Shown here: positions 45,267-54,277 of the stretch, in pieces | How positions within the stretch are numbered: position 1 is the first letter of the stretch | How the letters are laid out: each line of letters opens with the position of its first letter | Position numbers and translations under genes: made by a program | The notes under the pieces: generated by a model | What the model saw: the letters and a program-made list of their open reading frames with translations, nothing else | What the model was told of the DNA's origin: nothing | Database searches by the model: none | Origin: Nonlabens spongiae | GTDB taxonomy: Bacteria > Bacteroidota > Bacteroidia > Flavobacteriales > Flavobacteriaceae | Length of the DNA stretch: 64,000 bases | Reading direction: 5' to 3' | Assembly (NCBI RefSeq): GCF_002117125.1 | Contig: NZ_CP019344.1 | Location: forward strand, 1,612,001 to 1,676,000

Positions 45267-46862
45267 ATGAGCACCTATCAAAGAAACATGTCCCTTACCG
45301 GTGAGCCGCCCAAAGCACTGTCCCGCATTGAAAAAATCGCAAGTGCAGTAGGTTTATCCGGACTTCTTATCATGGTATTGGCGCTTTTCAATGTTGACTT
45401 GGGCTGGCGTGAGTTTTGGCTCACGCTGTCCATTGCGATGATTTTTGTGGGTGTTCTCGCTTTCGCGAAAGCGCAATACGGAAACAAAACCGCTGGTATC
45501 AAAAATGACGGCGTCTGGTTCAAGAGTATTTCCAGTCGCGGTTTATGGGGATGGTCACTCGCTATTCTCCTCATGGGATTCTACGTGGTACTTTACTTCT
45601 TTGCGGATTTACTGGGACAAGGGAACGACGGTGCCTCTAATACGGGTCTAGTTGCTTTATTTGATCCGCTTTCTTATACTTTAAAAGGAAAAGCTGCTAG
45701 TCAGTGGTTTGTATATGGCGTACTGTACACGATCGCTATTCTAGCATTTGGAGCCAAGTTCATTTGGAAATACAGACATAATAGATATGAGGTAATCCGT
45801 ACGATTAGTGTGATGTTTTTCCAGACTGCCTTTGCCTTTTTGATTCCAGAAATCATGGCGGGACTCAATGGCGACCTGCCCTACTACGATCTAAAAAACA
45901 TTTGGCCACTTAATTATTACTTTTTTGATCAATACAATGTCGACGGTTTATTAGCAAACGGTAATCTGGGACTTACCATGTTGCTCTGGGGGATTGCTTC
46001 CATATTGGTAATAACTCCCATTTTGACCTTCAAGTATGGTAAGCGCTGGTATTGCAGCTGGGTGTGCGGCTGTGGAGGACTCGCCGAGACTGCCGGAGAT
46101 TCCTTCCGTCACCTTTCTGACAAATCTCAAAAAGCGTGGATAATAGAGCGGTGGCTAGTGCATAGTGTTCTTGTATTTGCTGTGATCATGACCACAGGAG
46201 TGATCCACTCCTATCTAGGTGATGGCTCTGAATATTGGCTCAATCGGGATACTTTCTTAATGGGAGTAGCAGGTTTGTTGACGGTAATTTTTGCATTAAT
46301 CTGGATCTTCAGAAGGGATCAACTTAAAGAAGATGCGCGATATGGTGCCATTGGATTTTTTGTGTTGATTATAGCCTTTATCGCGATACATTATATGGGA
46401 CAATCCCAAAACCTGTTTTTCTTCAAACATGGAGCTGTACGATCTGCGTATGGTTTTTTGATAGGCTCCATTTTCTCAGGTGTGATAGGCACAGGTTTTT
46501 ACCCGATTATGGGAAGTCGTGTGTGGTGTAGGTTCGGTTGTCCTATGGCAGCCATATTAGGTTTACAACAACGACTGTTCTCAAAATTCAGAATCACAAC
46601 CAACGGTGGTCAATGTATCTCATGTGGAAATTGTTCAACGTACTGTGAAATGGGAATCGATGTGCGAGCCTATGCCCAAAAAGGTGAGAATATCGTTCGT
46701 GCAAGTTGTGTGGGCTGTGGAATTTGTAGTGCGGTATGTCCGCGTGGTGTCCTCAAATTAGAAAATGGATCCTTGGAGGGTAGAATTAATAGTCAGTCCG
46801 TACTCTTAGGTCAAGATCCAGATTTGATGGAGTTGCTGAATAATCAAAACCAGTACTCCTGA
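45267..46862 (+). CDS. Membrane-bound 4Fe-4S polyferredoxin (NapH/CcoG-like)
   Basis: 531 residues, about nine membrane helices, then a C-terminal double ferredoxin: CISCGNCSTYC (450-460) and CVGCGICSAVC (481-491). Additional Cys motifs CSWVCGC (263-269) and CRFGC (421-425) sit at helix ends as in NapH, NosR and CcoG, where they help hold clusters. The palindrome at 45458-45473 encodes AFAKA at 65-69, within a membrane helix. Paired with the oxidoreductase, it may pass electrons from NAD(P)H to quinol or an unknown partner. Confidence 0.88.
   Translation: MSTYQRNMSLTGEPPKALSRIEKIASAVGLSGLLIMVLALFNVDLGWREFWLTLSIAMIFVGVLAFAKAQYGNKTAGIKNDGVWFKSISSRGLWGWSLAILLMGFYVVLYFFADLLGQGNDGASNTGLVALFDPLSYTLKGKAASQWFVYGVLYTIAILAFGAKFIWKYRHNRYEVIRTISVMFFQTAFAFLIPEIMAGLNGDLPYYDLKNIWPLNYYFFDQYNVDGLLANGNLGLTMLLWGIASILVITPILTFKYGKRWYCSWVCGCGGLAETAGDSFRHLSDKSQKAWIIERWLVHSVLVFAVIMTTGVIHSYLGDGSEYWLNRDTFLMGVAGLLTVIFALIWIFRRDQLKEDARYGAIGFFVLIIAFIAIHYMGQSQNLFFFKHGAVRSAYGFLIGSIFSGVIGTGFYPIMGSRVWCRFGCPMAAILGLQQRLFSKFRITTNGGQCISCGNCSTYCEMGIDVRAYAQKGENIVRASCVGCGICSAVCPRGVLKLENGSLEGRINSQSVLLGQDPDLMELLNNQNQYS
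45458..45473. repeat. 16-bp palindrome inside the polyferredoxin gene
   Basis: Perfect copy read as AFAKA in a predicted membrane helix. Confidence 0.95.
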
Positions 46863-47027
46863 AGATATTAGTTACATATACCACAATAGAAATCACTCGC
46901 AGTCAATTGTCTTACTTCATGAGGTTCTAGGACAAGAAATTCGTTGTTATACACATTTAAACGGATTAAACACATCTAGCTTTCAGGATATTAAGTAAAT
47001 ACCAACTATAAAGCTAGGATAAAGGTT

Positions 47028-47035
47028 TAACTTTG
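47028..47035 (+). promoter_or_regulatory. -7 box TAACTTTG of the YadA-head-like gene
   Basis: Exact TAnnTTTG match 19 nt before ATG 47055. Confidence 0.65.
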
Positions 47036-47054
47036 CGTGTTAAACTTTTGACCA

Positions 47055-48758
47055 ATGAAAAAATTAGTACTAGCAGTATTTTTACTTGTAGCCGTATTTT
47101 CTCAAGCTCAAGTAGGTATAAACACAGAGGATCCAAGAGCATTACTTGATATAAAAGCGGCCAATGAAGTGGTGGCTACGAATACCCCAGGGGTTATGGT
47201 GGTAGGAGATGGACTTCTGGTATCTCGTGTAAGTACACTGCTAGTTGACGGTGATTTCCCGATTGAAGGTGTTGTGGTTTACTTGACCAGTAGTTTTGAA
47301 GATACCTCTCAAGCCCCTAGTGTTACTTATGAACCTGGATTTTATGTTTCTTATAGTGGGAGGTGGGAAACATTTGGCACTGGAGGAGATTCTGGCGAAT
47401 TAAAAGAGTTTACAGAGGGGATCACTAAAGGTTATCGCTTGGCCGACTCAGATCCTGCAAATCATGGAGATGTGGGATTATTTGCAACCGACTTGAGTTT
47501 TCAACAATCAGCCTCTACTTCTCGCGGCGCAACAGGAGATGCTTCATTCGTAGCCAATGTTGACAATACTGCAAGTGGCACAGCTTCTTCCTCTTTTGGT
47601 ATTGAAAACGATATCTCTGGAACAGCATCTTCTGGTTTTGGTCAACTCAATACAGTTTCTGGAAATTTATCTTTTGCTGCAGGAAGTGAAAATAATATCA
47701 CTACTGATGGGTCTATTGCCTTTGGAGCATCAAATGCAGTGAGTGGCGTTGCTGCTGCCGCTCTAGGAGCTGATAATGAAGCGCGTGGCGCAGCCTCTAT
47801 CGCTGCTGGAGAAGGAAATATAGCAAACGCAAGCGGTGAGATCGCGGTAGGTCAATTCAATACCGATTATTCTCCAGCAGGTGACAGTACAGATCGAGTT
47901 TTTACGGTAGGTAATGGTTCCTCTGACGCATCCCGTTCAGATGCTTTAATTATTTTGAAAAATGGGGTAATTACAGCTCCTTCATTTTCAAATACTGAAC
48001 TAGGCAATGCAGATAGCCAAGCTTTAATCACAAAGGGTTATTTTGACCTAAACAATTCAAACGGTCAATTGGTTGAGCAAACGAATGGAAGCAATTTAGG
48101 CTATAGAATTGCAGGTAACAATCCCAGTAATTTTTTGGGAATAGGACGTTTTGCCATAAATCTTGGGTTTAGGGTTGCGGTATGGAGAAGTAATATAGAT
48201 AACCAGTACGGTGCTTCTGGACGGTATGCATTTTCAGTAGGAGGAAATAATTTGGCAAGTGGGGTTTCTTCTGTAACTTTAGGTGCCACCAGCGTAGCAA
48301 GTGGAAGTGCGTCTGTAGCATTAGGGGGTGGTTTAGTCGCGAGGGCGTACGGTGAAACTGCGACTGGAAGTTGGAATACTGACTACTCTCCTGTCGCTGG
48401 AGCATCAGGTAGAGCTTTAAGTGACCGCGTGTTTGTCGTAGGTAATGGTGTAAATGAGACTGATCGATCAGATGCTCTAATAGTAAGAAGAGATGGATTG
48501 ATTACAGTTCCAGACTTGTCAATTTCTCTGATTGAGAATGGAGGCAGCAAAGTCTTAACCACCAAAGAATATAACGAGGAAAATTTTATAGGTCGCTTGG
48601 AAAGCGGTGACACCGCTAGCAGACCTACTGGTGCCAGCGCTCCTGCCTATGGCACTATGCGTTACAATACGGAGACCGGTCGTCCCGAGGTTTACGTCGA
48701 GAATTCTACTAACCTACCCACAGGTTCAAGCTATGTGCCTGGCTGGATCTCTTTATAA
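47055..48758 (+). CDS. Secreted protein with YadA-head-like repeats
   Basis: 567 residues with a signal peptide (cleavage near SQAQ) and the flavobacterial start VGINTEDPRALLDIKA. Two related modules follow: runs of A/S-x-A-x-G-x-x-N (GTASSSFGIEN, GTASSGFGQLN and, in the second, ASGSASVALGGG), each ending in NTDYSP...DRVF.VGNG...RSDALI, then LTTKEY or LITKGY. Such repeats form left-handed parallel beta-roll trimers in YadA-type heads and phage fibres. There is no YadA anchor and no T9SS domain. Probably a surface fibre. Confidence 0.8.
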   Translation: MKKLVLAVFLLVAVFSQAQVGINTEDPRALLDIKAANEVVATNTPGVMVVGDGLLVSRVSTLLVDGDFPIEGVVVYLTSSFEDTSQAPSVTYEPGFYVSYSGRWETFGTGGDSGELKEFTEGITKGYRLADSDPANHGDVGLFATDLSFQQSASTSRGATGDASFVANVDNTASGTASSSFGIENDISGTASSGFGQLNTVSGNLSFAAGSENNITTDGSIAFGASNAVSGVAAAALGADNEARGAASIAAGEGNIANASGEIAVGQFNTDYSPAGDSTDRVFTVGNGSSDASRSDALIILKNGVITAPSFSNTELGNADSQALITKGYFDLNNSNGQLVEQTNGSNLGYRIAGNNPSNFLGIGRFAINLGFRVAVWRSNIDNQYGASGRYAFSVGGNNLASGVSSVTLGATSVASGSASVALGGGLVARAYGETATGSWNTDYSPVAGASGRALSDRVFVVGNGVNETDRSDALIVRRDGLITVPDLSISLIENGGSKVLTTKEYNEENFIGRLESGDTASRPTGASAPAYGTMRYNTETGRPEVYVENSTNLPTGSSYVPGWISL

Positions 48759-48890
48759 TTAAATTTTAATCAATTGATAGCCATCTTGAAAAAGATACTT
48801 TTTGTTTATCAGCCTTAGATCGTATTCACAGTCACTTTTTAAATGAGGAGCTGCCAATAAATCGATCAACTTGAGATTGATGCATGTCGT

Positions 48891-48906
48891 CGCTTTCGCG
48901 AAAGCG
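48891..48906. repeat. 16-bp palindrome, between the fibre gene and ypdA
   Basis: Perfect copy about 20 bp past the ypdA stop. Confidence 0.95.
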
Positions 48907-48924
48907 GAAAAGTTCTAACTCAAC

Positions 48925-49896
48925 TTATTTATTAGCAATATGTTCAGCAATGAGAGCTGCATGCGCACGACTGTTTTCGATAAACCATTTATGGGTTTCT
49001 AAACCACCGCAAACAACCCCAGCAAGATAAATGCCAGGCACGTTCGTCTCCATAGTCTGAGAATCATACACTGGTTTTTTCATTTTGCCCTCGAGTTTAA
49101 CACCGAGTGACTTAAGCATTTTGAAATTAGGCCTGTAACCTGTTAATGCTAAGACAAAATCGTTTTCTAGTGTGATCTCCTGCCCCTTTTGATCTATTTT
49201 AATTATATCTTGCTCGATTTTAACGATTTGCGCATTAAATAAAGCTTTGATACTCCCCTCCTTGATGCGGTTTTCAACATCTGGTTTGACCCAGTACTTC
49301 ACCCGGTCACCTATCTCATTGCCTCGCACAATCATTGTTACGTCTCCTCCCTTACGATAAATTTCCAGCGCGGCATCCACGGCACTGTTACTCGCTCCTA
49401 CCACTGCCACCTTTTGAAATGCATATAAATGCGGATCATCATAGTAGTGGAAAACTTTGTGAAGTTCTTCGCCTGGCACATTCATAAGATTGGGCAGATC
49501 ATAGAATCCTGTTGCTAATATTATATTACGTGCAGAGTGGTTTGATTTTGTCGTTGTTACCTGAAAAACGTCACAAGCATTTTCTACTGCTTCCACTTTT
49601 TCAAAAAGCTTCATGTTCAATCGTCGAGATGTAGCAATACGGCGGTAGTATTCCAGCGCTTCTTGCTTACTAGGCTTTGCTTCTTTTGAGATGAAAGGTA
49701 TCTCGTCCAGCTCCAGCTTCTCACTGGTAGAGAAGAATTGCATATTTGTGGGATAGTTATAAAGCGAGTTAACTACCGTACCCTTTTCTAAAATCAGATA
49801 AGAGAGCGCCTTCTTTTCAGCTTCTAGAGCACATGCGATGCCTATAGGACCACCACCCACGATGATCAGATCGTAAAGTTTATCGTTTTTCGCCAT
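48925..49896 (-). CDS. ypdA: YpdA-like FAD-dependent thiol-disulfide reductase
   Basis: Reduces bacillithiol disulfide (BSSB) with NADPH in low-GC bacteria and, probably, Bacteroidota. I start at ATG 49896 (MAKNDKLYDLIIVGGGPIG) because a TATTTTTG box lies at 49901-49908; 323 residues. Rossmann motifs are GGGPIGIACALEAEK and VVGASNSAVDAALEIYRKGG. FFSTSEKLELDEIPF is a YpdA hallmark. No Cys pair is needed in the family. No bsh gene lies in the window. Confidence 0.9.
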   Translation of the reverse strand: MAKNDKLYDLIIVGGGPIGIACALEAEKKALSYLILEKGTVVNSLYNYPTNMQFFSTSEKLELDEIPFISKEAKPSKQEALEYYRRIATSRRLNMKLFEKVEAVENACDVFQVTTTKSNHSARNIILATGFYDLPNLMNVPGEELHKVFHYYDDPHLYAFQKVAVVGASNSAVDAALEIYRKGGDVTMIVRGNEIGDRVKYWVKPDVENRIKEGSIKALFNAQIVKIEQDIIKIDQKGQEITLENDFVLALTGYRPNFKMLKSLGVKLEGKMKKPVYDSQTMETNVPGIYLAGVVCGGLETHKWFIENSRAHAALIAEHIANK

Positions 49897-49900
49897 GATA

Positions 49901-49908
49901 CAAAAATA
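49901..49908 (-). promoter_or_regulatory. -7 box TATTTTTG abutting ypdA
   Basis: Minus-strand match to TAnnTTTG with only 4 nt (TATC) before the ATG. This predicts a leaderless or nearly leaderless mRNA. Confidence 0.6.
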
Positions 49909-49961
49909 CTTCACCGACACATGCTCTGCTCTTAAGCAGTCGTTAAGTATGATAAGTAATT

Positions 49962-50405
49962 CTATTTGCCTCTCAGCTCATTGCGCCTCATAGGCATGGT
50001 GTCTATTTCTGCAAAGAATACAGAAGGATCTGTAATTCGGGTTCTTTTCATTTACACTCCACCATCCAGACCGATCAATAAAATTTGAAACGGCTTTGAA
50101 TCTAAACCAAATTCTTCATATAAATTCTTATTAATAGTATTCTGAACGGGATTTAAACTTGGGTTGTAGAGCGTACTGCCCTTAGGATCAATCTTAAGGA
50201 TCAAAAGTTTGCGGTCTAACAATGCATCTCGTTGATTCTGGAAAAGCTTTAATTGTTCTAAAATCTCATCGCCCTCAGGATTTCCCGAGACAATTAATAT
50301 TAATCTGTTTTCCCAGCGGTATGCATCAAGAGAAAAGTTTTGAGCTTGGGTATTTTGTAACGCCATAGTAAAGAATGTTAATATAAGACAAGTAATATTT
50401 TTCAT
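49962..50405 (-). pseudogene. DUF4174 secreted protein with in-frame TAA
   Basis: The ORF starts with a signal peptide (ending NTQAQ), then YRWENRLILIVSG and GLDSKPFQILLIGLDGGV, the DUF4174 core. A TAA (50052-50054) ends it. In the same frame, however, 29 further codons follow (MKRTRITDPSVFFAEIDTMPMRRNELRGK, in two pieces MKRTRITDPSVFFA and EIDTMPMRRNELRGK), matching the conserved end of the family (IDxMPMRR). One substitution (AAA to TAA) therefore cuts the protein after 117 residues. It is a nonsense allele, a recent pseudogene or a base-calling error. Confidence 0.8.
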
Positions 50406-50459
50406 TCCTTTAAAGTTACTTGAATCATCTAAGCCATCGTGATAATGAAATTATAATTG

Positions 50460-50475
50460 CGCTTTCGCGAAAGCG
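50460..50475. repeat. 16-bp palindrome upstream of the SBBP gene
   Basis: Perfect copy, between divergent genes, about 97 bp before ATG 50572. Confidence 0.95.
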
Positions 50476-50571
50476 AGACCTTCTTTCTCTATACCATCCA
50501 ATCAAAAACCAGGTAATTCCCCTATGGTGTGGCTCTCATAGTTTGTTCAATTTTGGACAAATTCAACAATC

Positions 50572-52285
50572 ATGAAAACAAATTACTTCAACACCGTTCT
50601 TATTCTCATCTTGTTCATCTTTCATTCTGGAGAGGCTCAGACTCTAGAATGGGCACATGCTCTAGGAGGAACAACCTTTGACGAGGGTTATGCCGTAGCC
50701 GTCGATGGTAGCGGAAATGTTTATCTCACAGGTTCCATGCAGGGAACTGGAGATTTTGATCCAGGAAGCGCCACGCTTAACCTCACCTCAAACGGGAGTC
50801 GCGACATATTTATCACAAAGCTCAATGCTCAAGGCATTCTCGAGTGGTCCCACAGTATAGGCGGTGCCTTTGCTGATGAAGGTTTTGCCATTGAGGCTGA
50901 TGCTTCTGGAAACGTATATGTTTTTGGGGAGTTTAATTTTGATGTGGACTTCGATCCGGGAGCAGGAGTTTTCAATTTGAACCAAGGAACTGGCGGAAAG
51001 GTATTTCTACTCAAGCTCAATGCGCAAGGAGATTTTGTATGGGCAAAAGCGATAGGTGGCCCCTTTGCAAATGGAGGCGTCGAGGCTGGAAATTCATTAA
51101 AACTTGACAGCAGTGGTAACATCTATGTTAACGGGAGCTTTGACGGCACACCAGATTTTGACCCTGGAACTGGAGTGGTTTCCATAACCTCTAATGGCTC
51201 TGAAGACATCTATGTTGCTAAGTACGATAATAATGGAGGTCTTATTTGGGTTAAGGGTTTTGGCGGAGCAGAAAGAGATGAGGCATTCTTTTTAGATATA
51301 GATGCTGCAGGCAATGTCTATTCTACTGGACGTTTTAGAGATGTGGTCGATTTTGATCCTGGAAGTGGAACAAGTACGCTCACATCAACTGGTGTATATG
51401 ATGTTTTTGTACATAAGATGGATACTAATGGCAACTATCAATGGTCGAAATCCTTTGGGGCGATCATCTTCTACGGAAGAAGGTTTAGGTATAGCTGTAG
51501 ACCCATCAGGTAATGTTTACACTACAGGTACATTTTCAGGAGTTATGGATATTGATCCTTCTGCTGGAACAGATAATGTGACGTCACGTGGAGCGGCAGA
51601 TATTTTTGTTCAAAAATTGGATCCTAACGGTGACTACCTATGGGGCAGATCTTTTGGCAGCTCTTCTACTGAAGAGGTGTTTTCCATAGATTGTGATGCT
51701 GCTGGTAATGTTTATACCACGGGATTTTTTCAAGGTAGAGCCGACTTCGATCCAGGCGCGGCAGACTTTTTTATCACCGAACAGGGTATTCAAGATACCT
51801 TCATCCACAAGATACTCTCAAATGGGGATTTTGGCTGGGTCACCACTCTTGGATCTAATCTCAGTAATCACGGTCTAGGCATAGTAACAGACGCCTTAAA
51901 TAATGTGTATACGACTGGTTATATGACGGGTTCAGTCGATTTTGACCCAGAGGCAAACAGCACTCAAACACTTACTAGCGCTGGTCAAACTGATATTTTC
52001 ATTCAAAAGCTCAATCAGAATACTGCTAGTCTTGATGATCAACTAGGTCTTGAAAATCTAGTGGTTTACCCTAATCCAACACAAGGTGAGGTCAATTTTG
52101 AGATTCCTGTTTCTGCTGAGTCTGTCAATATATCCATTTACAATTCTGCCGGTCAGCTGCTTAAGGAAGAGCGTTTAGAAACTGTCGGTTTTCATACCAT
52201 GATGTTGTCTGCTCCCAGTGGCATCTACTTGATGCAGGTTCAGTCAGGTGCTGCGTCAAAAACATTTAAATTGATCAAACAATAG
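50572..52285 (+). pseudogene. T9SS-sorted SBBP-type beta-propeller protein, frameshifted
   Basis: Signal peptide (ending GEAQ), then seven units with the core GNVY-x-TG-x(7)-DFDPG, as in SBBP beta-propellers, then a type A T9SS domain (YPNPTQGEV, IYNSAGQL, APSGIYLMQV). Frame 1 runs into a stop at 51513 after SKSFGAI; frame 2 carries on with GRSSSTEEGLGIAVDP. A G4 run at 51457-51460 holds the break; GGG would join the frames into a protein of about 570 residues. Without repair the product lacks the sorting domain. Confidence 0.85.
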
Positions 52286-52310
52286 GTGTTTAGAAGTTTG
52301 TAGGTTGTTT

Positions 52311-52326
52311 CGCTTTCGCGAAAGCG
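52311..52326. repeat. 16-bp palindrome, between the SBBP gene and DUF937
   Basis: Perfect copy, 25 bp after the SBBP stop. Confidence 0.95.
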
Positions 52327-52422
52327 AGAACACTTAAGAATGCTATTACAAGCCAGCTATATTGACGCTTTTTTATTTTGAAAAACGCAGTGATGCTGTA
52401 TCTTTAGGCTAAAGATTAAACT

Positions 52423-53076
52423 ATGAACGATATACTGGAATTACTCAATTCACCTACAGGAAAGCAATTAATCAGCGGTGCTGCATCGCAAACCGGCGCC
52501 AGCGAGAGCCAGACCCAAAGCGTGCTCGCACAAGCCCTACCCCTTATTATGGGTGGGATGCAAAAGAATGCACAAACTCCAGAGGGAGCTGCAGCCTTGA
52601 GCAACGCCCTAGACAACCCAAAACACCGTGGTGGCGGTATGATGGATATGGTAGGGCAAATATTTGGTTCAGGAGCCGGTAGTCCAGACGCTTTGCTAAG
52701 TGAAGGAAGCGGGATTTTAGGTCATGTTTTTGGCTCGAACAAGTCCAATGTGGAAAACGCCCTAGCCGACAAAAATGGGCTGGATAGTTCTACGATCAGT
52801 AAAATAATAGCTTTTGCAGCGCCTATAGTTATGGGCTATTTAAGTAAGAAGAAACACAATGACAATCCGCAGACTAACGATGTTCAAGGGCTTTTAGGAT
52901 CTGTTTTGGGTGGGCTGAGCAACGATACACCTGGTGATAGTGCCATGGGCATGCTCAACTCTGTTCTTGATAGCGATGGCGATGGAAGTGCGCTCAATGA
53001 TCTAGCAGGCAAATTTCTAGGTGGTGATAAAGACAAAAAAGGCGGTGGAGGCCTCCTAGGCGGACTTTTAGGATAA
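52423..53076 (+). CDS. DUF937 protein (YidB-like)
   Basis: 217 residues, Gly-rich and without a signal peptide. The N-terminal ILELLNSPTGKQLISGAASQTG and the QALPLIMGGMQKNA segment with repeated helical units are typical of DUF937. A second, related unit spans about 85-165. The C-terminus is low complexity (DKDKKGGGGLLGGLLG). Function not known. An extended hairpin terminator follows. Confidence 0.85.
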   Translation: MNDILELLNSPTGKQLISGAASQTGASESQTQSVLAQALPLIMGGMQKNAQTPEGAAALSNALDNPKHRGGGMMDMVGQIFGSGAGSPDALLSEGSGILGHVFGSNKSNVENALADKNGLDSSTISKIIAFAAPIVMGYLSKKKHNDNPQTNDVQGLLGSVLGGLSNDTPGDSAMGMLNSVLDSDGDGSALNDLAGKFLGGDKDKKGGGGLLGGLLG

Positions 53077-53095
53077 TATTCTTACCACAATCACA

Positions 53096-53148
53096 AACCG
53101 TTGTTTAATTTATAGGTGTTCTACCTAAATTGAGCAACGGTTCTTTTA
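53096..53148 (+). terminator. Extended hairpin after DUF937
   Basis: AACCGTTG (53096-53103) pairs with CAACGGTT (53135-53142); an inner AATTTATAGGT/ACCTAAATT stem extends it. CTTTTA follows. Confidence 0.75.
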
Positions 53149-53253
53149 TGCGTCAAACAGTCAATCTTAGCCAAAAGCTGGATTCACTCATCCATGCAAC
53201 GCGTTCAATAGATCGAACTATGGAACGGTACGCTGTAAGGCTATTTTTATCCT

Positions 53254-53667
53254 ATGAAAAATGTATTCTACACCCTCGGCCTATTGTTTATCGTGATCGC
53301 ATGCTCCAGTCAGCGCGATTCAAGCAATCAAAAAAAGAAAACCGCTTATCAGGTACAAAATGACACCATACGTATTGCTAACGACAGTCTGGAATACGAG
53401 ATCATTATTATTGAGCCTGGATTTTATTCTTGGCTCGCAACTCAGCCACCTCGCGGATTTTATTCTCAATCGACTTTAGAAATCCGCAATCAATTTAGAG
53501 TCAGGGAATATAATCTTAGAGTTCGTAATCCCATTTCTTACGATCCTGATCTCTACATTTTTAGTATAGACTATGAGAATGGTATCGATTACGGCTACGA
53601 GGTTAACTATTTGCTTTATAATTGGTTCCTTTTCTTTGAGCAGCGTTATAATCAGAAATTGTTGTAG
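53254..53667 (+). CDS. DUF6146 family lipoprotein
   Basis: 137 residues. The signal ends at a lipobox IAC (MKNVFYTLGLLFIVIAC). The rest (LEYEIIIIEPGFYSWLATQPPRG, EVNYLLYNWFLFFEQRYNQKLL) resembles the flavobacterial DUF6146 family. Function unknown. The next gene starts 14 bp downstream with its own promoter. A short ORF in another frame (53130-53363) is a shadow. Confidence 0.83.
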   Translation: MKNVFYTLGLLFIVIACSSQRDSSNQKKKTAYQVQNDTIRIANDSLEYEIIIIEPGFYSWLATQPPRGFYSQSTLEIRNQFRVREYNLRVRNPISYDPDLYIFSIDYENGIDYGYEVNYLLYNWFLFFEQRYNQKLL

Positions 53668-53669
53668 CC

Positions 53670-53677
53670 TATTTTTG
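53670..53677 (+). promoter_or_regulatory. -7 box TATTTTTG abutting the DUF6787-like gene
   Basis: Exact TAnnTTTG match just 4 nt (CAGC) before ATG 53682, predicting a leaderless transcript. Confidence 0.6.
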
Positions 53678-53681
53678 CAGC

Positions 53682-54194
53682 ATGCAAAGACTTAAGGAGA
53701 ACTGGGACATCACTAGAAACTGGCAACTTATTTATATATTTCTGGGCATAGTAGCTCTACTGGCATCAGGATATTTTATTGCCATAAAACTTATTCCAAC
53801 AGTTTTTGAAGACGCTACTTATGAATATTTGTTTGTTGCGGTAGTCACCCTGATCCTAGCTTATTTTATCTACAGGCTCTGCATCTGGATATTTCAAAAA
53901 CTCTATAAAAAGTGGAATGTAGAGCGACGTTACCGCATGATCGCCATCTTCTTGGTATTTGCTATTACGGGATCTGCATCGGCAAGACTTTCAGGGCCTT
54001 TTCTAGAGTTGTTTGAAATAGATCTGGACCATCTCTCGCCATGGGTTTTCTGGCCTATCAGATTGCTGGTCATTTTTCCAGTCTATCAAATTCTACTTGT
54101 CGTTATAGGCTGGTTGTTTGGTCAGTTTGATTTTTTCTGGTGGTTTGAAAAGAAAATGCTGAGGCGTTTTGGGATCAAATTTGATTCTGAGTGA
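53682..54194 (+). CDS. DUF6787-like membrane protein
   Basis: 170 residues with four membrane helices. The second half, AIFLVFAITGSASARLSGPFLELF and VFPVYQILLVVIGWLFGQFDFFWWFEKKMLRR (spanning about 90-165), matches my recollection of DUF6787. The N-terminal half (two helices) is an additional module. The start is forced by the absence of other ATGs. Function unknown. Confidence 0.75.
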   Translation: MQRLKENWDITRNWQLIYIFLGIVALLASGYFIAIKLIPTVFEDATYEYLFVAVVTLILAYFIYRLCIWIFQKLYKKWNVERRYRMIAIFLVFAITGSASARLSGPFLELFEIDLDHLSPWVFWPIRLLVIFPVYQILLVVIGWLFGQFDFFWWFEKKMLRRFGIKFDSE

Positions 54195-54277
54195 TGCGTT
54201 CAAGGCTAGAGCGACTGATCCTATTTTTATTATAACATCTTACCTATATTTACTTTTTAAAATTAAAGACCAATCTC

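Noticed and set aside
45458..45473. AFAKA/RFRES peptides as a shared protein motif
   Set aside because: Different peptides in unrelated folds arise from one DNA palindrome read in three frames; the signal is in DNA.
53130..53363. Plus-strand 77-residue ORF
   Set aside because: Overlaps the terminator hairpin and the DUF6146 start in another frame; no domain or signal.
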